Of a stretch of DNA of 64,000 bases, positions 10,301 through 16,600 are shown in pieces. This stretch comes from Confluentibacter sediminis (lineage in GTDB: Bacteria > Bacteroidota > Bacteroidia > Flavobacteriales > Flavobacteriaceae). The stretch lies in assembly GCF_003258355.1 (NCBI RefSeq), contig NZ_QKPO01000007.1, positions 1 through 64,000 on the forward strand, given 5' to 3'. The notes under the pieces were generated by a model. That model did not search any database, was not told the DNA's origin, and saw only the letters and a list, made by a program, of their open reading frames with translations. Numbering within the stretch: the first letter of the stretch is position 1; each line of letters starts with the position of its first letter. A program made the translations under genes and the position numbers.

Positions 10301-10706
10301 TGGTGTTTTTGCCGCAGGTGTAGTGGGATCTTATGATAACGATGGTAATTTTATTCTTAAACAAGAAAATTTAGGAAATGCAGGAACACAATTTATGCCA
10401 TTTGCAGGCGCTAACCCATGGCAATTTGCAAGCCCTCATTTACATGATGCAGATTACATCAAATTAAGAGAAGTCTCACTTAGTTACGATTTACCAAAAA
10501 AATATTTAGACCAAACTAAATTGGAAAAATTAACCTTTTCAATTTATACAAGAAACATCATGTTATGGGCTAAAGATGCTTCCTTCGGAATCGATCCAGA
10601 AAGAGCATTCCAAGCAAGTGGGGGGACTTTTAAACAAGGCACAGAAACTTATAACGTTACTCCTTGGACGCTTCCCATTGGTTTTAAAGTAGGTATTACA
10701 TTCTAA
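7311..10706 (+). CDS. SusC/RagA-family TonB-linked outer membrane transporter
   Basis: An 1131-aa protein with a signal peptide ending near NAMAQD. An N-terminal CarboxypepD_reg beta-sandwich follows (about residues 38-112, with LPGVSVVLKGTNKG and DFDGRYSI), then a TonB-box-like stretch (LDEVVVTALG). The plug domain has VIRGATSLSTDNQPLFVVDG and ILKGPSAAALYG, and a 22-strand barrel ends in Phe (GFKVGITF). SusC proteins import a ligand across the outer membrane using TonB energy, with a SusD lid. The partner SusD starts 7 bp downstream, so the two are translationally close. The flanking enzymes suggest a lipid-derived or phosphorylated ligand rather than a glycan, which is an inference. Confidence 0.96.
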   Translation: MKMNYNIKKNIRGLYAYLIFTMLLLVSLNAMAQDSNFTVTGVVTSLQDNMPLPGVSVVLKGTNKGVITDFDGRYSIDVSNKNSVLAFYSLGFEVREIIVENQRTLNVALAESTESLDEVVVTALGIKREDKSLGYSVEKVKAEEVTRVAQENVLNSLSGKVSGVTINATGGTGSSVSMVIRGATSLSTDNQPLFVVDGVPIGNSVNNVGGFGDSNTVDYGNAISDLDPQSIESVSILKGPSAAALYGTRAGNGVVLITTKKAKDKEKMKVSFSSDIVYEVPYNFLNVQSQFASGVISYSPRSQGGSYIMPDVIPNGGNSGPELDKGYYAVQWNSPLDANGVPIPTELVSYSKNPENFFQTGITKTNSVSVTNSSEFINYRLGLSAMDNTGIIPNSDLKRNNFSLSASSSLSNTLTFSSNANLVHSYSDNRPSTGRNANPLDALYSIPANINVLDLKNYKLPGNEVFNFSDDYSNPYFLAHEINNSFSRYRIFGNVALDWQVSPSFSMTTSYNLNKTNETRETKMAPGYQNESHNGTYGIAKTDGLETNIDFLATYIKDFGDYFDMTISAGGNLMYQKSNSLSNSAKNGVGLIVPNLFRVNNIAPTALNYSSSTSERAVNSVYALANFGFKDMLFLDLTARNDWSSTLPVENRSYFYPSASLSFLVNEVIDIPSVNLLKLRGGWAQVGNDTGAYQLETYYSSAGQWGDASMYSAPSGLNTPSLKPEEAVSKEFGLDLMMFNRKLRFEGTYYTVENKNQIINNIPIAGSSGYTSVSINAGILESKGLEFSLGLTPVKTKNWNLDLDFNYTTNESKIKKLSDGVDYIEFWSEGKAKSRGYVANAEMGQDGLVGNIYGRKMQRVTDVNSPYYMYPIIEEGEDAEWIVQENYSKIGNYNPDFIMGLQTRLSYKNLTLNLTFDWRSGGQYVSDTSRRLADEGISQDLLNNLVNPGISGAGPELRQWVLDHADQFIYGENFQYIGGTPGNGGFEENLFGPTAYDGVFAAGVVGSYDNDGNFILKQENLGNAGTQFMPFAGANPWQFASPHLHDADYIKLREVSLSYDLPKKYLDQTKLEKLTFSIYTRNIMLWAKDASFGIDPERAFQASGGTFKQGTETYNVTPWTLPIGFKVGITF

Positions 10707-10713
10707 ACATTAA

Positions 10714-12375
10714 ATGAAAAATATTATGTATCAAATAGTAAATAAAGTTATAGTAATTCTTTTAAGCGTTATCTTATTGATATCATGCCATGGACTTGAA
10801 GACTTAAATGAAAGTCCTAATAGCATAAGTAAAGATAATGTAGATATGAATCTTTTATTGCCAACAGTAATAAGTAGTACAGCGGTAGCGATTACAAATT
10901 TGGGTTTTGGAGATATATCGGGTGTTATGCAACATACACAACAAGACGGTTGGTCGGATAGTTATAATGCGTACGATTGGGGAACAAATACCAAATGGAA
11001 TTCGTATTACGCTATTTTAACAAATAATAAAACGTTAATAGAAAAGGCTGAAATTGAAAAATCTGACTATCATTTAGGCATTGGTTTGGTTATGAAATCG
11101 TATTTGTTTGGATTAATCACAGACTTATGGGGAGATATTCCTTATAGTGATGCTTTAAAAGGCGAGCAAGGGACTGCTTTTTTTGATGCACCTTATGATG
11201 CACAACAAACTGTATATGAAAATATTTTAGAAGATTTAAAAAAGGCCAATATGCTTTTGTCAAAAAATCAAAGTGACTATAAAGGAATTGATGAAGCTCA
11301 AGACGTTCTTTTTAATGGCGATGTAACTAAATGGCGAAAATTCGCAAACTCTTTAGCTTTAAGGTATTATATGAGATTGTCTGCTAAAGAACCTGCTTTT
11401 GCTGAGGGAGGCATAAAAACAATTTTAAATAACCCTGGCCAGTATCCTTTAATTTTAAATGCGTCTGACGATGCTAGTGTTGCCTATATAGGTACTTCAT
11501 CCAGCGATTCTTGGCCTACAAATACCGTTTTTGATAACAGTTCAACAGGAACTTATTTTAGAACAAAAATGGCAAAAACGTTTGTTGATGTTTTAAAGGA
11601 TTTGGAAGATCCTAGATTAGCGGTTTGGGCCAATAAGATAGATGTGCCCTTAGTTTTAGAAACCGGTGCTCCAGATGATTATGATGAGGTAATTAATGGT
11701 GAAAGACATGTGTCTCAAAAAATTGTTGATGATTATGAAAATACTTATGGTTTTCCTGTAGATTATGATAAAGAATACGTGGGGCTTCCTACAGCAATTT
11801 CAACTGGATCTGGTTATAATTTAAGTGAAACACTAGCTCAAGGAACTTTAAATTTTCATGTCTCTCAATTAAATAATATGTATAAACAAGCAAGTGGCGA
11901 ATTTTTAAAAGCACGTTTACTGTCAGCTGCTGAAATTAACTTTATTATTGCTGAAGCGGTAACAAAAGGCTGGGTTTTTGGAGTTGCCGAAACATATTAT
12001 GATGAAGGTATAAAACAATCCTTCAAAGCTTGGGGTGTAGAAAGTGCATATAGCCAGTATATTTCTGGAAATGCAGCTTATAATAACCCTGAAGATATTA
12101 TTGAGCAAAAATGGATTGCTAGTTGGACAGCCACTACAGAGGCTTGGTTTGATTATAGAAGAACAGGGCTTCCAAACTTAACAGCAGGGCCTTCGGCTAA
12201 AAGACAAGCATTACCATTGCGTTTGTATTATGATTTATCTGAAATAAGTAATAATGCAGACCATGTAAATTCTGCTATCGAAAAATTAGAAAAAACAACC
12301 TTTAATGGTAGCGATAGTAAGAATAGTGCATGGTCTAAAATGTGGTTGTTATCAGGTACAAATAAACCTTACTAA
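10714..12375 (+). CDS. SusD/RagB-family outer membrane lipoprotein (SusD-like_2 type)
   Basis: A 553-aa protein with a lipoprotein signal (LLISCHGLEDLNESPNS, Cys near residue 25). The conserved start DLNESPNS and the blocks YYAIL and YLFGLITDLWGDIPYSDAL are typical of the SusD-like_2 subgroup, whose TPR-like helices bind the ligand and close over SusC. The C-terminal block FDYRRTGLPNL and the ending are complete. It follows susC directly and is followed by a hairpin that probably ends part of the transcription. SusD-like_2 proteins are often found in loci without polysaccharide-degrading enzymes, which agrees with the enzymes seen here. Confidence 0.94.
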   Translation: MKNIMYQIVNKVIVILLSVILLISCHGLEDLNESPNSISKDNVDMNLLLPTVISSTAVAITNLGFGDISGVMQHTQQDGWSDSYNAYDWGTNTKWNSYYAILTNNKTLIEKAEIEKSDYHLGIGLVMKSYLFGLITDLWGDIPYSDALKGEQGTAFFDAPYDAQQTVYENILEDLKKANMLLSKNQSDYKGIDEAQDVLFNGDVTKWRKFANSLALRYYMRLSAKEPAFAEGGIKTILNNPGQYPLILNASDDASVAYIGTSSSDSWPTNTVFDNSSTGTYFRTKMAKTFVDVLKDLEDPRLAVWANKIDVPLVLETGAPDDYDEVINGERHVSQKIVDDYENTYGFPVDYDKEYVGLPTAISTGSGYNLSETLAQGTLNFHVSQLNNMYKQASGEFLKARLLSAAEINFIIAEAVTKGWVFGVAETYYDEGIKQSFKAWGVESAYSQYISGNAAYNNPEDIIEQKWIASWTATTEAWFDYRRTGLPNLTAGPSAKRQALPLRLYYDLSEISNNADHVNSAIEKLEKTTFNGSDSKNSAWSKMWLLSGTNKPY

Positions 12376-12403
12376 AACAATTTTTATTAGAGTAATAAAC
12401 ACT

Positions 12404-12450
12404 ACAAAAGAGGAGCGAAAGTCTCTTCTTTTGTACTTTATTTTGTTTAA
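12404..12450 (+). terminator. Probable terminator after susD
   Basis: ACAAAAGAGGA and TCTCTTCTTTTGT form an imperfect hairpin around GCGAAAG, followed by a T-rich stretch (ACTTTATTTTG). It separates susD from the PHP gene, which may then be read at a lower level or from its own promoter. Confidence 0.55.
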
Positions 12451-12467
12451 TAGTATATTTTTTTAAT

Positions 12468-13916
12468 GTGAAGCATCTTAAATTTCAAAACATCTTTTTC
12501 TTAATGCCTATGTTATTTGTTGCGATATTGGCATCCGTTTTTCATTTTAAAATCTATTTTGAAGATGTTTTAGCACTTAAACCAGCAACTGATTTTGGTT
12601 TAAAGATACAACCACTTCGAATTGTTTTTGAACCGTTTTTAGGACCATTATTATTCTTTAATAGAAGTATTTATCCTTTGCGGGAAATATTTATAGCACT
12701 ACTCTGGTTGTTGCTATTTTTAGTGAGCATTTCTATTTTTAAAAGTTTTAAAAATAAAGATTTTAAAAGAAAACGTTTATTACAAATAATCGTAAACATT
12801 CCTTTGCTATGTGCTATTTGTTTTGGAATTTTTGTAATCATCTTATTTGTGCCTTTACCTAATAATACCATTGTAAATAATTCTAAAAATGATATTTTGG
12901 TTACAACCCATGCCCATACAGAGTTTAGCCATGATGGGCTAATCTCTCAAGAAAATATGTGGAAGTGGCACGAAAGAAATGGGTTTGATGCTTTTTTTAT
13001 AACAGATCATGCCAATAATAAAAAAACGTTAGAGTTTGCTAAAAAACAGCAAAAAGAAGCGTTTCCTAAAGATCCTTTGGTTTTGGTAGGTCAGGAATAT
13101 TCTGCGAGTAATCATATGAGTCTTCTTGGGTTAAATGGAGCATTTGAAACCAAAGGACTAGAAGACAAAGCAGTTATTGATTCTGTTCATAAATATGGAG
13201 GAGCTGTCATTATAAACCACTGGTTTGATGGCAAGGGAAAGGATAAAGAACATTATAAAAAATTAGGCGCCGATGGTTTTGAAATTGAAAATGTAGGTTC
13301 AGACTTGTATTATAACCGAGATACCTTTAAAACCTTGCGTGAGTTTTGTGAGCATTACAATCTTATAATGGTTGGTGGATTGGATTTTCATGGTTATGGA
13401 CGTGCTTGCTCTATATATAATGCTTTTAATATTCCTAACTGGCATTCCTTAGACTTCGATAGTAAAGAGTTGGAAATACTTAAAATTTTAAAGAGTAGGT
13501 CTCAAGATAAACTAAAGGTTATAATTTATAAAGACCGCACGTTTTATTCTGATACTAATTTGATTTTACAACCTTTCGTGACACTTGTTAACTATTTTAG
13601 AACATTAAATGGGGTTCAAGTTTTATCTTGGTTATTTTGGTTGGTTATCCTCCAGATGCTATATAATAATAGAAAAAAAATACCTTTACAAAAGGATTTA
13701 ATCCTGCCGGTTTTAGCATTTTCAAGCACATTACTTTTTATAGTATTAGCACTCATTTACCATTTTAAAGGTATTGAAGTAAAAGGCTATAGTAAAGTTT
13801 ACGCCGAATACGCATCACTTCTTGGTAGTATTGGTACTGTTGTTTTAATATATATTCTTATTGTAATATATTTTCGATTTTATAAACATAACGATCATTC
13901 AGTCATAAAACATTAA
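12468..13916 (+). CDS. Membrane-anchored PHP-domain phosphoesterase
   Basis: A 482-aa protein with a GTG start (an ATG two bases upstream runs straight into a stop; an in-frame ATG at 12504 is an alternative). Four or so membrane segments fill residues 10-140. A PHP domain follows, with THAHTEFSHDG and FITDHANN as metal-binding blocks, then GQEYSASNHMSLLG, IINHWFDG and VGGLDFHGYG. These match the His/Asp-rich motifs of the trinuclear-metal PHP family, which includes histidinol phosphatase and other phosphoesterases. Two or three more membrane helices lie at the C-terminus (about 380-470). PHP enzymes hydrolyse phosphoesters. Placed between SusD and a glycerophosphodiesterase, this protein probably processes a phosphorylated compound in the periplasm or at the inner membrane. 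The substrate is unknown. Confidence 0.8.
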   Translation: MKHLKFQNIFFLMPMLFVAILASVFHFKIYFEDVLALKPATDFGLKIQPLRIVFEPFLGPLLFFNRSIYPLREIFIALLWLLLFLVSISIFKSFKNKDFKRKRLLQIIVNIPLLCAICFGIFVIILFVPLPNNTIVNNSKNDILVTTHAHTEFSHDGLISQENMWKWHERNGFDAFFITDHANNKKTLEFAKKQQKEAFPKDPLVLVGQEYSASNHMSLLGLNGAFETKGLEDKAVIDSVHKYGGAVIINHWFDGKGKDKEHYKKLGADGFEIENVGSDLYYNRDTFKTLREFCEHYNLIMVGGLDFHGYGRACSIYNAFNIPNWHSLDFDSKELEILKILKSRSQDKLKVIIYKDRTFYSDTNLILQPFVTLVNYFRTLNGVQVLSWLFWLVILQMLYNNRKKIPLQKDLILPVLAFSSTLLFIVLALIYHFKGIEVKGYSKVYAEYASLLGSIGTVVLIYILIVIYFRFYKHNDHSVIKH

Positions 13917-13960
13917 AGCTGATTTTTTTAAACACATATTAACCAGAACTTATTAAAAAA

Positions 13961-14791
13961 ATGATACATACTAAAATGAGAATTGCATTTATCTTTTTTG
14001 TGTTTGTTTTAAACGCTTTTTATAATTTTTCTTATTCACAGGATACTGGAGACTCGCTTCCTCCTCCAAAAAACGGAAATACATATGTGATAGCGCATCG
14101 CGGGGCACATCAAGATGCTCCAGAGAACACACTTTCTGCTTATCAAAAAGCGATTGAAATGGGCTGTGATTTTGTAGAAATAGATATAAGGAAAACAAAG
14201 GATGGTAAATTTGTAAGTATCCACAATGAAGACATAGATGCTTATTTTAAAGAAAAAACAGGAAAAGTAAATTCCTTTTTGCTTTCAGAACTAAAGCAAA
14301 TGCCATTAGCAAAAAAAAATGGAAATATGACGGATGATTTTATTCCAACTTTAGAAGACATCTTAAAGCTTTGCAAGGGTAAAATCGGGATTTATCTTGA
14401 TTTAAAGGAAGCTGATATTAAAGGACAAGTTCAAATCATAAAAGAATTTAAAATGGAAAGGCATGTTGTGTGGTATATTTATCCTGGAGAGAATGAGGCG
14501 ATAAAGGAACTAAATAAATACTGCCCAGAATGTTTGGTCATGCCGGATCCAGGGAATGAAAAGCGATTAAAAAAAGTCTTAAATCGTTTTGACCCTATAT
14601 TTGTAGCTAGCGATATGGGGGTTTTAACGGCTAGTTTTGTAAATACATCACATTCGCAAAAAGCAAAAGTATTTGTTGATGATGATATTTCTACCGTAAA
14701 CGAATGGCAAAAAATTATGGACTGGGGCGTAGATGGTATCCAAACCAATCATCCTCAAAAATTGATTGATTTTTTAAAAGGAAAAAAATAA
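13961..14791 (+). CDS. Glycerophosphodiester phosphodiesterase (GDPD)
   Basis: A 276-aa secreted protein with a signal peptide of about 25 residues (ends FSYSQ). The GDPD core is clear: VIAHRGAHQDAPENT (catalytic His and Arg, metal-binding Glu), CDFVEIDIRKTKDG (metal-binding Glu and Asp) and SIHNEDI (second catalytic His). Family members cleave glycerophosphodiesters to an alcohol and glycerol 3-phosphate using Ca or Mg. Homologues also act on related phosphodiesters, including sphingomyelinase D-type substrates. It is the last gene of the plus-strand block. Its presence beside two ceramidase-like genes and a metallophosphoesterase is the main reason to think of lipid breakdown. Translation may instead begin at the second ATG (13976). 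Confidence 0.93.
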   Translation: MIHTKMRIAFIFFVFVLNAFYNFSYSQDTGDSLPPPKNGNTYVIAHRGAHQDAPENTLSAYQKAIEMGCDFVEIDIRKTKDGKFVSIHNEDIDAYFKEKTGKVNSFLLSELKQMPLAKKNGNMTDDFIPTLEDILKLCKGKIGIYLDLKEADIKGQVQIIKEFKMERHVVWYIYPGENEAIKELNKYCPECLVMPDPGNEKRLKKVLNRFDPIFVASDMGVLTASFVNTSHSQKAKVFVDDDISTVNEWQKIMDWGVDGIQTNHPQKLIDFLKGKK

Positions 14792-14903
14792 TCAAAAGGG
14801 TTTAATTGTTTCATACAATTCATTGAAATATAAAATTAATTGCTAAGTTGTTCATATTTAACGGCTATATAAAAAGGAATAACACTGATTGCAATTCCAT
14901 TAT

Positions 14904-14940
14904 AATCAAGTGGTTACTAGTTTGAATCCAGTCGAGGTCA
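14904..14940 (+). pseudogene. 3'-half tRNA remnant (tRNA-Arg-like)
   Basis: The stretch contains a T-arm ACTAG-TTTGAAT-CCAGT and a 3' acceptor strand CGAGGTC plus A. It ends directly before a strong terminator, as an intact tRNA gene would. The matching 5' acceptor strand (GACCTCG) and the D-arm are absent upstream. From memory the 3' half resembles tRNA-Arg(ACG) of Bacteroidota. Such 3' remnants typically mark the scar of an integration at a tRNA gene. Confidence 0.6.
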
Positions 14941-14950
14941 CAATAACAAC

Positions 14951-14987
14951 AAAAGCCTTCAAAGTCATTGATTTTGAAGGCTTTTTT
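14951..14987 (+). terminator. Terminator downstream of the tRNA remnant
   Basis: AAAAGCCTTCAAA and TTTTGAAGGCTTTT pair around GTCATTGA and run into a T tract. It also lies 160 bp after the GDPD stop and is the first clear terminator there. Confidence 0.8.
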
Positions 14988-15090
14988 GATTCGATCTAAT
15001 CAGATAAATAATTTTTTAATTTTAAAAAAATTGATTTTCAATACCTTAAAGCTAAGTCGTCATTAGGTTGCATTAGGAAGCTATTGATTC

Positions 15091-15478
15091 TCAAATTTTT
15101 CTTACCAAACGATGCCCAAAATACATACTTGGAAAAATCCCAAGAATGGAAAGAATCCAAAATAACATTGGATTCTTTGTGCTATACCACAACCAAATAA
15201 TAATAATGGTTATAAAAACACTTGCCCAAATTATATTCTGGATATTCTTACTTGTAAAAGCGATAACCAATCCGCCTAAAAAACAACTAAAAAGGTTGGC
15301 GCTTAATTTTAAAAAAAAGCAAATACCACTCGTGAATGTTCAGACTTATGTTTCCAAATAATTCAGTGGATTCTGGATATATTTGACTTTCTAGCAATGC
15401 AAAGGCAATGGAGAGAAAAACAATTGTAAAAAATCCAATTGCTATTGCCAAACTATTTTTCCATTTCATGTTTTTCAT
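15091..15478 (-). pseudogene. Small multi-helix membrane protein gene broken by a frameshift in A8/T8
   Basis: Reading from ATG at 15478, the first frame gives a membrane helix and a loop up to EWYLLFF, then stops 10 codons later. At the run of eight A (15311-15318 on the plus strand; T8 in the gene) a one-base shift opens a second frame. This continues as SANLFSCFLGGLVIAF, later KNPMLFWILSILGIF, to a stop at 15093-15091. Joined, the product is about 127 aa with roughly four membrane helices. It could be a real pseudogene, a phase-variable gene or a sequencing error. Its start overlaps the end of the cyclase gene by 26 bp, so the two were one transcript and probably work together. No family was recognised. 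Confidence 0.65.
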
Positions 15479-16544
15479 TATTACCTAGTTCATTTACGTT
15501 ATAAATATTAATCTTTTCATTTTTCCCTATAAGCGATATATTATTGAAACACTTAAATTTATATATCTTTTCCTCCTTAATATTTTGATAGAAATTTTCA
15601 GAAATTAAAAGTTCAGAGTTGTAAGTTTTACAAAGTGACTGTATTCTAGCTGCGGTATTTAGAACGTCCCCGTGATAAACAATTTCTGTTTTTATTTCAC
15701 CCACGGTAGACATTACGATTCTACCTTCATTAATAGACGATCTAAAAAATGGAGCTGTATTATATTTTTGCAGGAAGTAATCTTTCTTTTGCTGTAATCT
15801 TTCTTGAAAGGAAAAAAATAAGTCCATACATTGACCCCTATTCGTATTCTTATTAATTTTCCAAGTAATCACAGCTTCATCACCTACATACTGGTATATG
15901 CTTGCATTGTTTTTGAGTAGTAAGGGCGTAAGTTCTCTAAAGCAGTCCTGTAACAAAGAACTATAAGCAATATGACCTATTCTTTCCGCTATTGTAGTGG
16001 AAGAAGCCAAATCTAAAAACATAAAGATTCTGTTTTCTTCCCGTGGCCTATAGTATTTCCCCCTTATAAGGTTGAAGAAGTATTCCGGACCTAAATTTTT
16101 TATCATTAAAAGGAAAAAATCAATCAAAAAATTTATCAATACAGAATAGATAAACAAGGTTTGTAAACTTTTTCTCTGATTTTCATTATCTATAATCAAA
16201 CTTTCAAATCCAAAATAAGATGACGTTAATATGTTCACTGCTATTTTAAAGCAAATCAAAAAACATATAGTCCGAGCAATTATATTTTTAGCAAATGATG
16301 GGTTTTTTATGATTTTGGGATATACATAGATATGCAGTAGGCTAAAGAGCAATCCCACAATTAGTCCATATTTCAGGGCAAAAATATAGATAGCTTTTTT
16401 AGAAACCATTTCTGTGCCGTAAAGTTCAAATAAGAATGTATCATTAAAATCTCCAAATTTTAAATAGGCAAAAAGAAGTAGAGCCAGTATCCAACTGCAT
16501 ACTATGATAGCTATTTCCGTTAATTTATATTTGTTGATATACAT
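15453..16544 (-). CDS. Membrane class III adenylate/guanylate cyclase
   Basis: A 363-aa protein with four predicted membrane helices (about 10-28, 50-72, 88-106, 128-147) and a class III nucleotide cyclase domain (173-345). The first metal-binding Asp lies in FMFLDLASST (Asp178) and the second in QYVGDEAVITW (Asp222). The transition-state Asn and Arg are in HGDVLNTAARIQ (Asn296, Arg300). All core residues needed for catalysis appear present, so it should make a cyclic nucleotide (cAMP or another; specificity cannot be read safely). Similar four-helix cyclases occur in Bacteroidota. It starts 57 bp from the end of the RND gene and overlaps a broken small membrane gene. No cyclic-nucleotide-binding effector is seen in the window. 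Confidence 0.88.
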   Translation of the reverse strand: MYINKYKLTEIAIIVCSWILALLLFAYLKFGDFNDTFLFELYGTEMVSKKAIYIFALKYGLIVGLLFSLLHIYVYPKIIKNPSFAKNIIARTICFLICFKIAVNILTSSYFGFESLIIDNENQRKSLQTLFIYSVLINFLIDFFLLMIKNLGPEYFFNLIRGKYYRPREENRIFMFLDLASSTTIAERIGHIAYSSLLQDCFRELTPLLLKNNASIYQYVGDEAVITWKINKNTNRGQCMDLFFSFQERLQQKKDYFLQKYNTAPFFRSSINEGRIVMSTVGEIKTEIVYHGDVLNTAARIQSLCKTYNSELLISENFYQNIKEEKIYKFKCFNNISLIGKNEKINIYNVNELGNNEKHEMEK

Positions 16545-16600
16545 CTTTGTACTAGGTTATCATATTCGTTTAGTTTTTTTTTAGCCGTGTGGACATCCCC

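Noticed and set aside
15146-15361. 71-aa plus-strand frame
   Set aside because: It lies opposite the frameshifted membrane gene, whose minus-strand translation is clearly protein-like (repeated membrane helices).
15453-16544. Class III cyclase as a Pycsar or CBASS defence gene
   Set aside because: It is membrane-bound with four helices, not a soluble PycC or CD-NTase, and no nucleotide-gated effector is adjacent.
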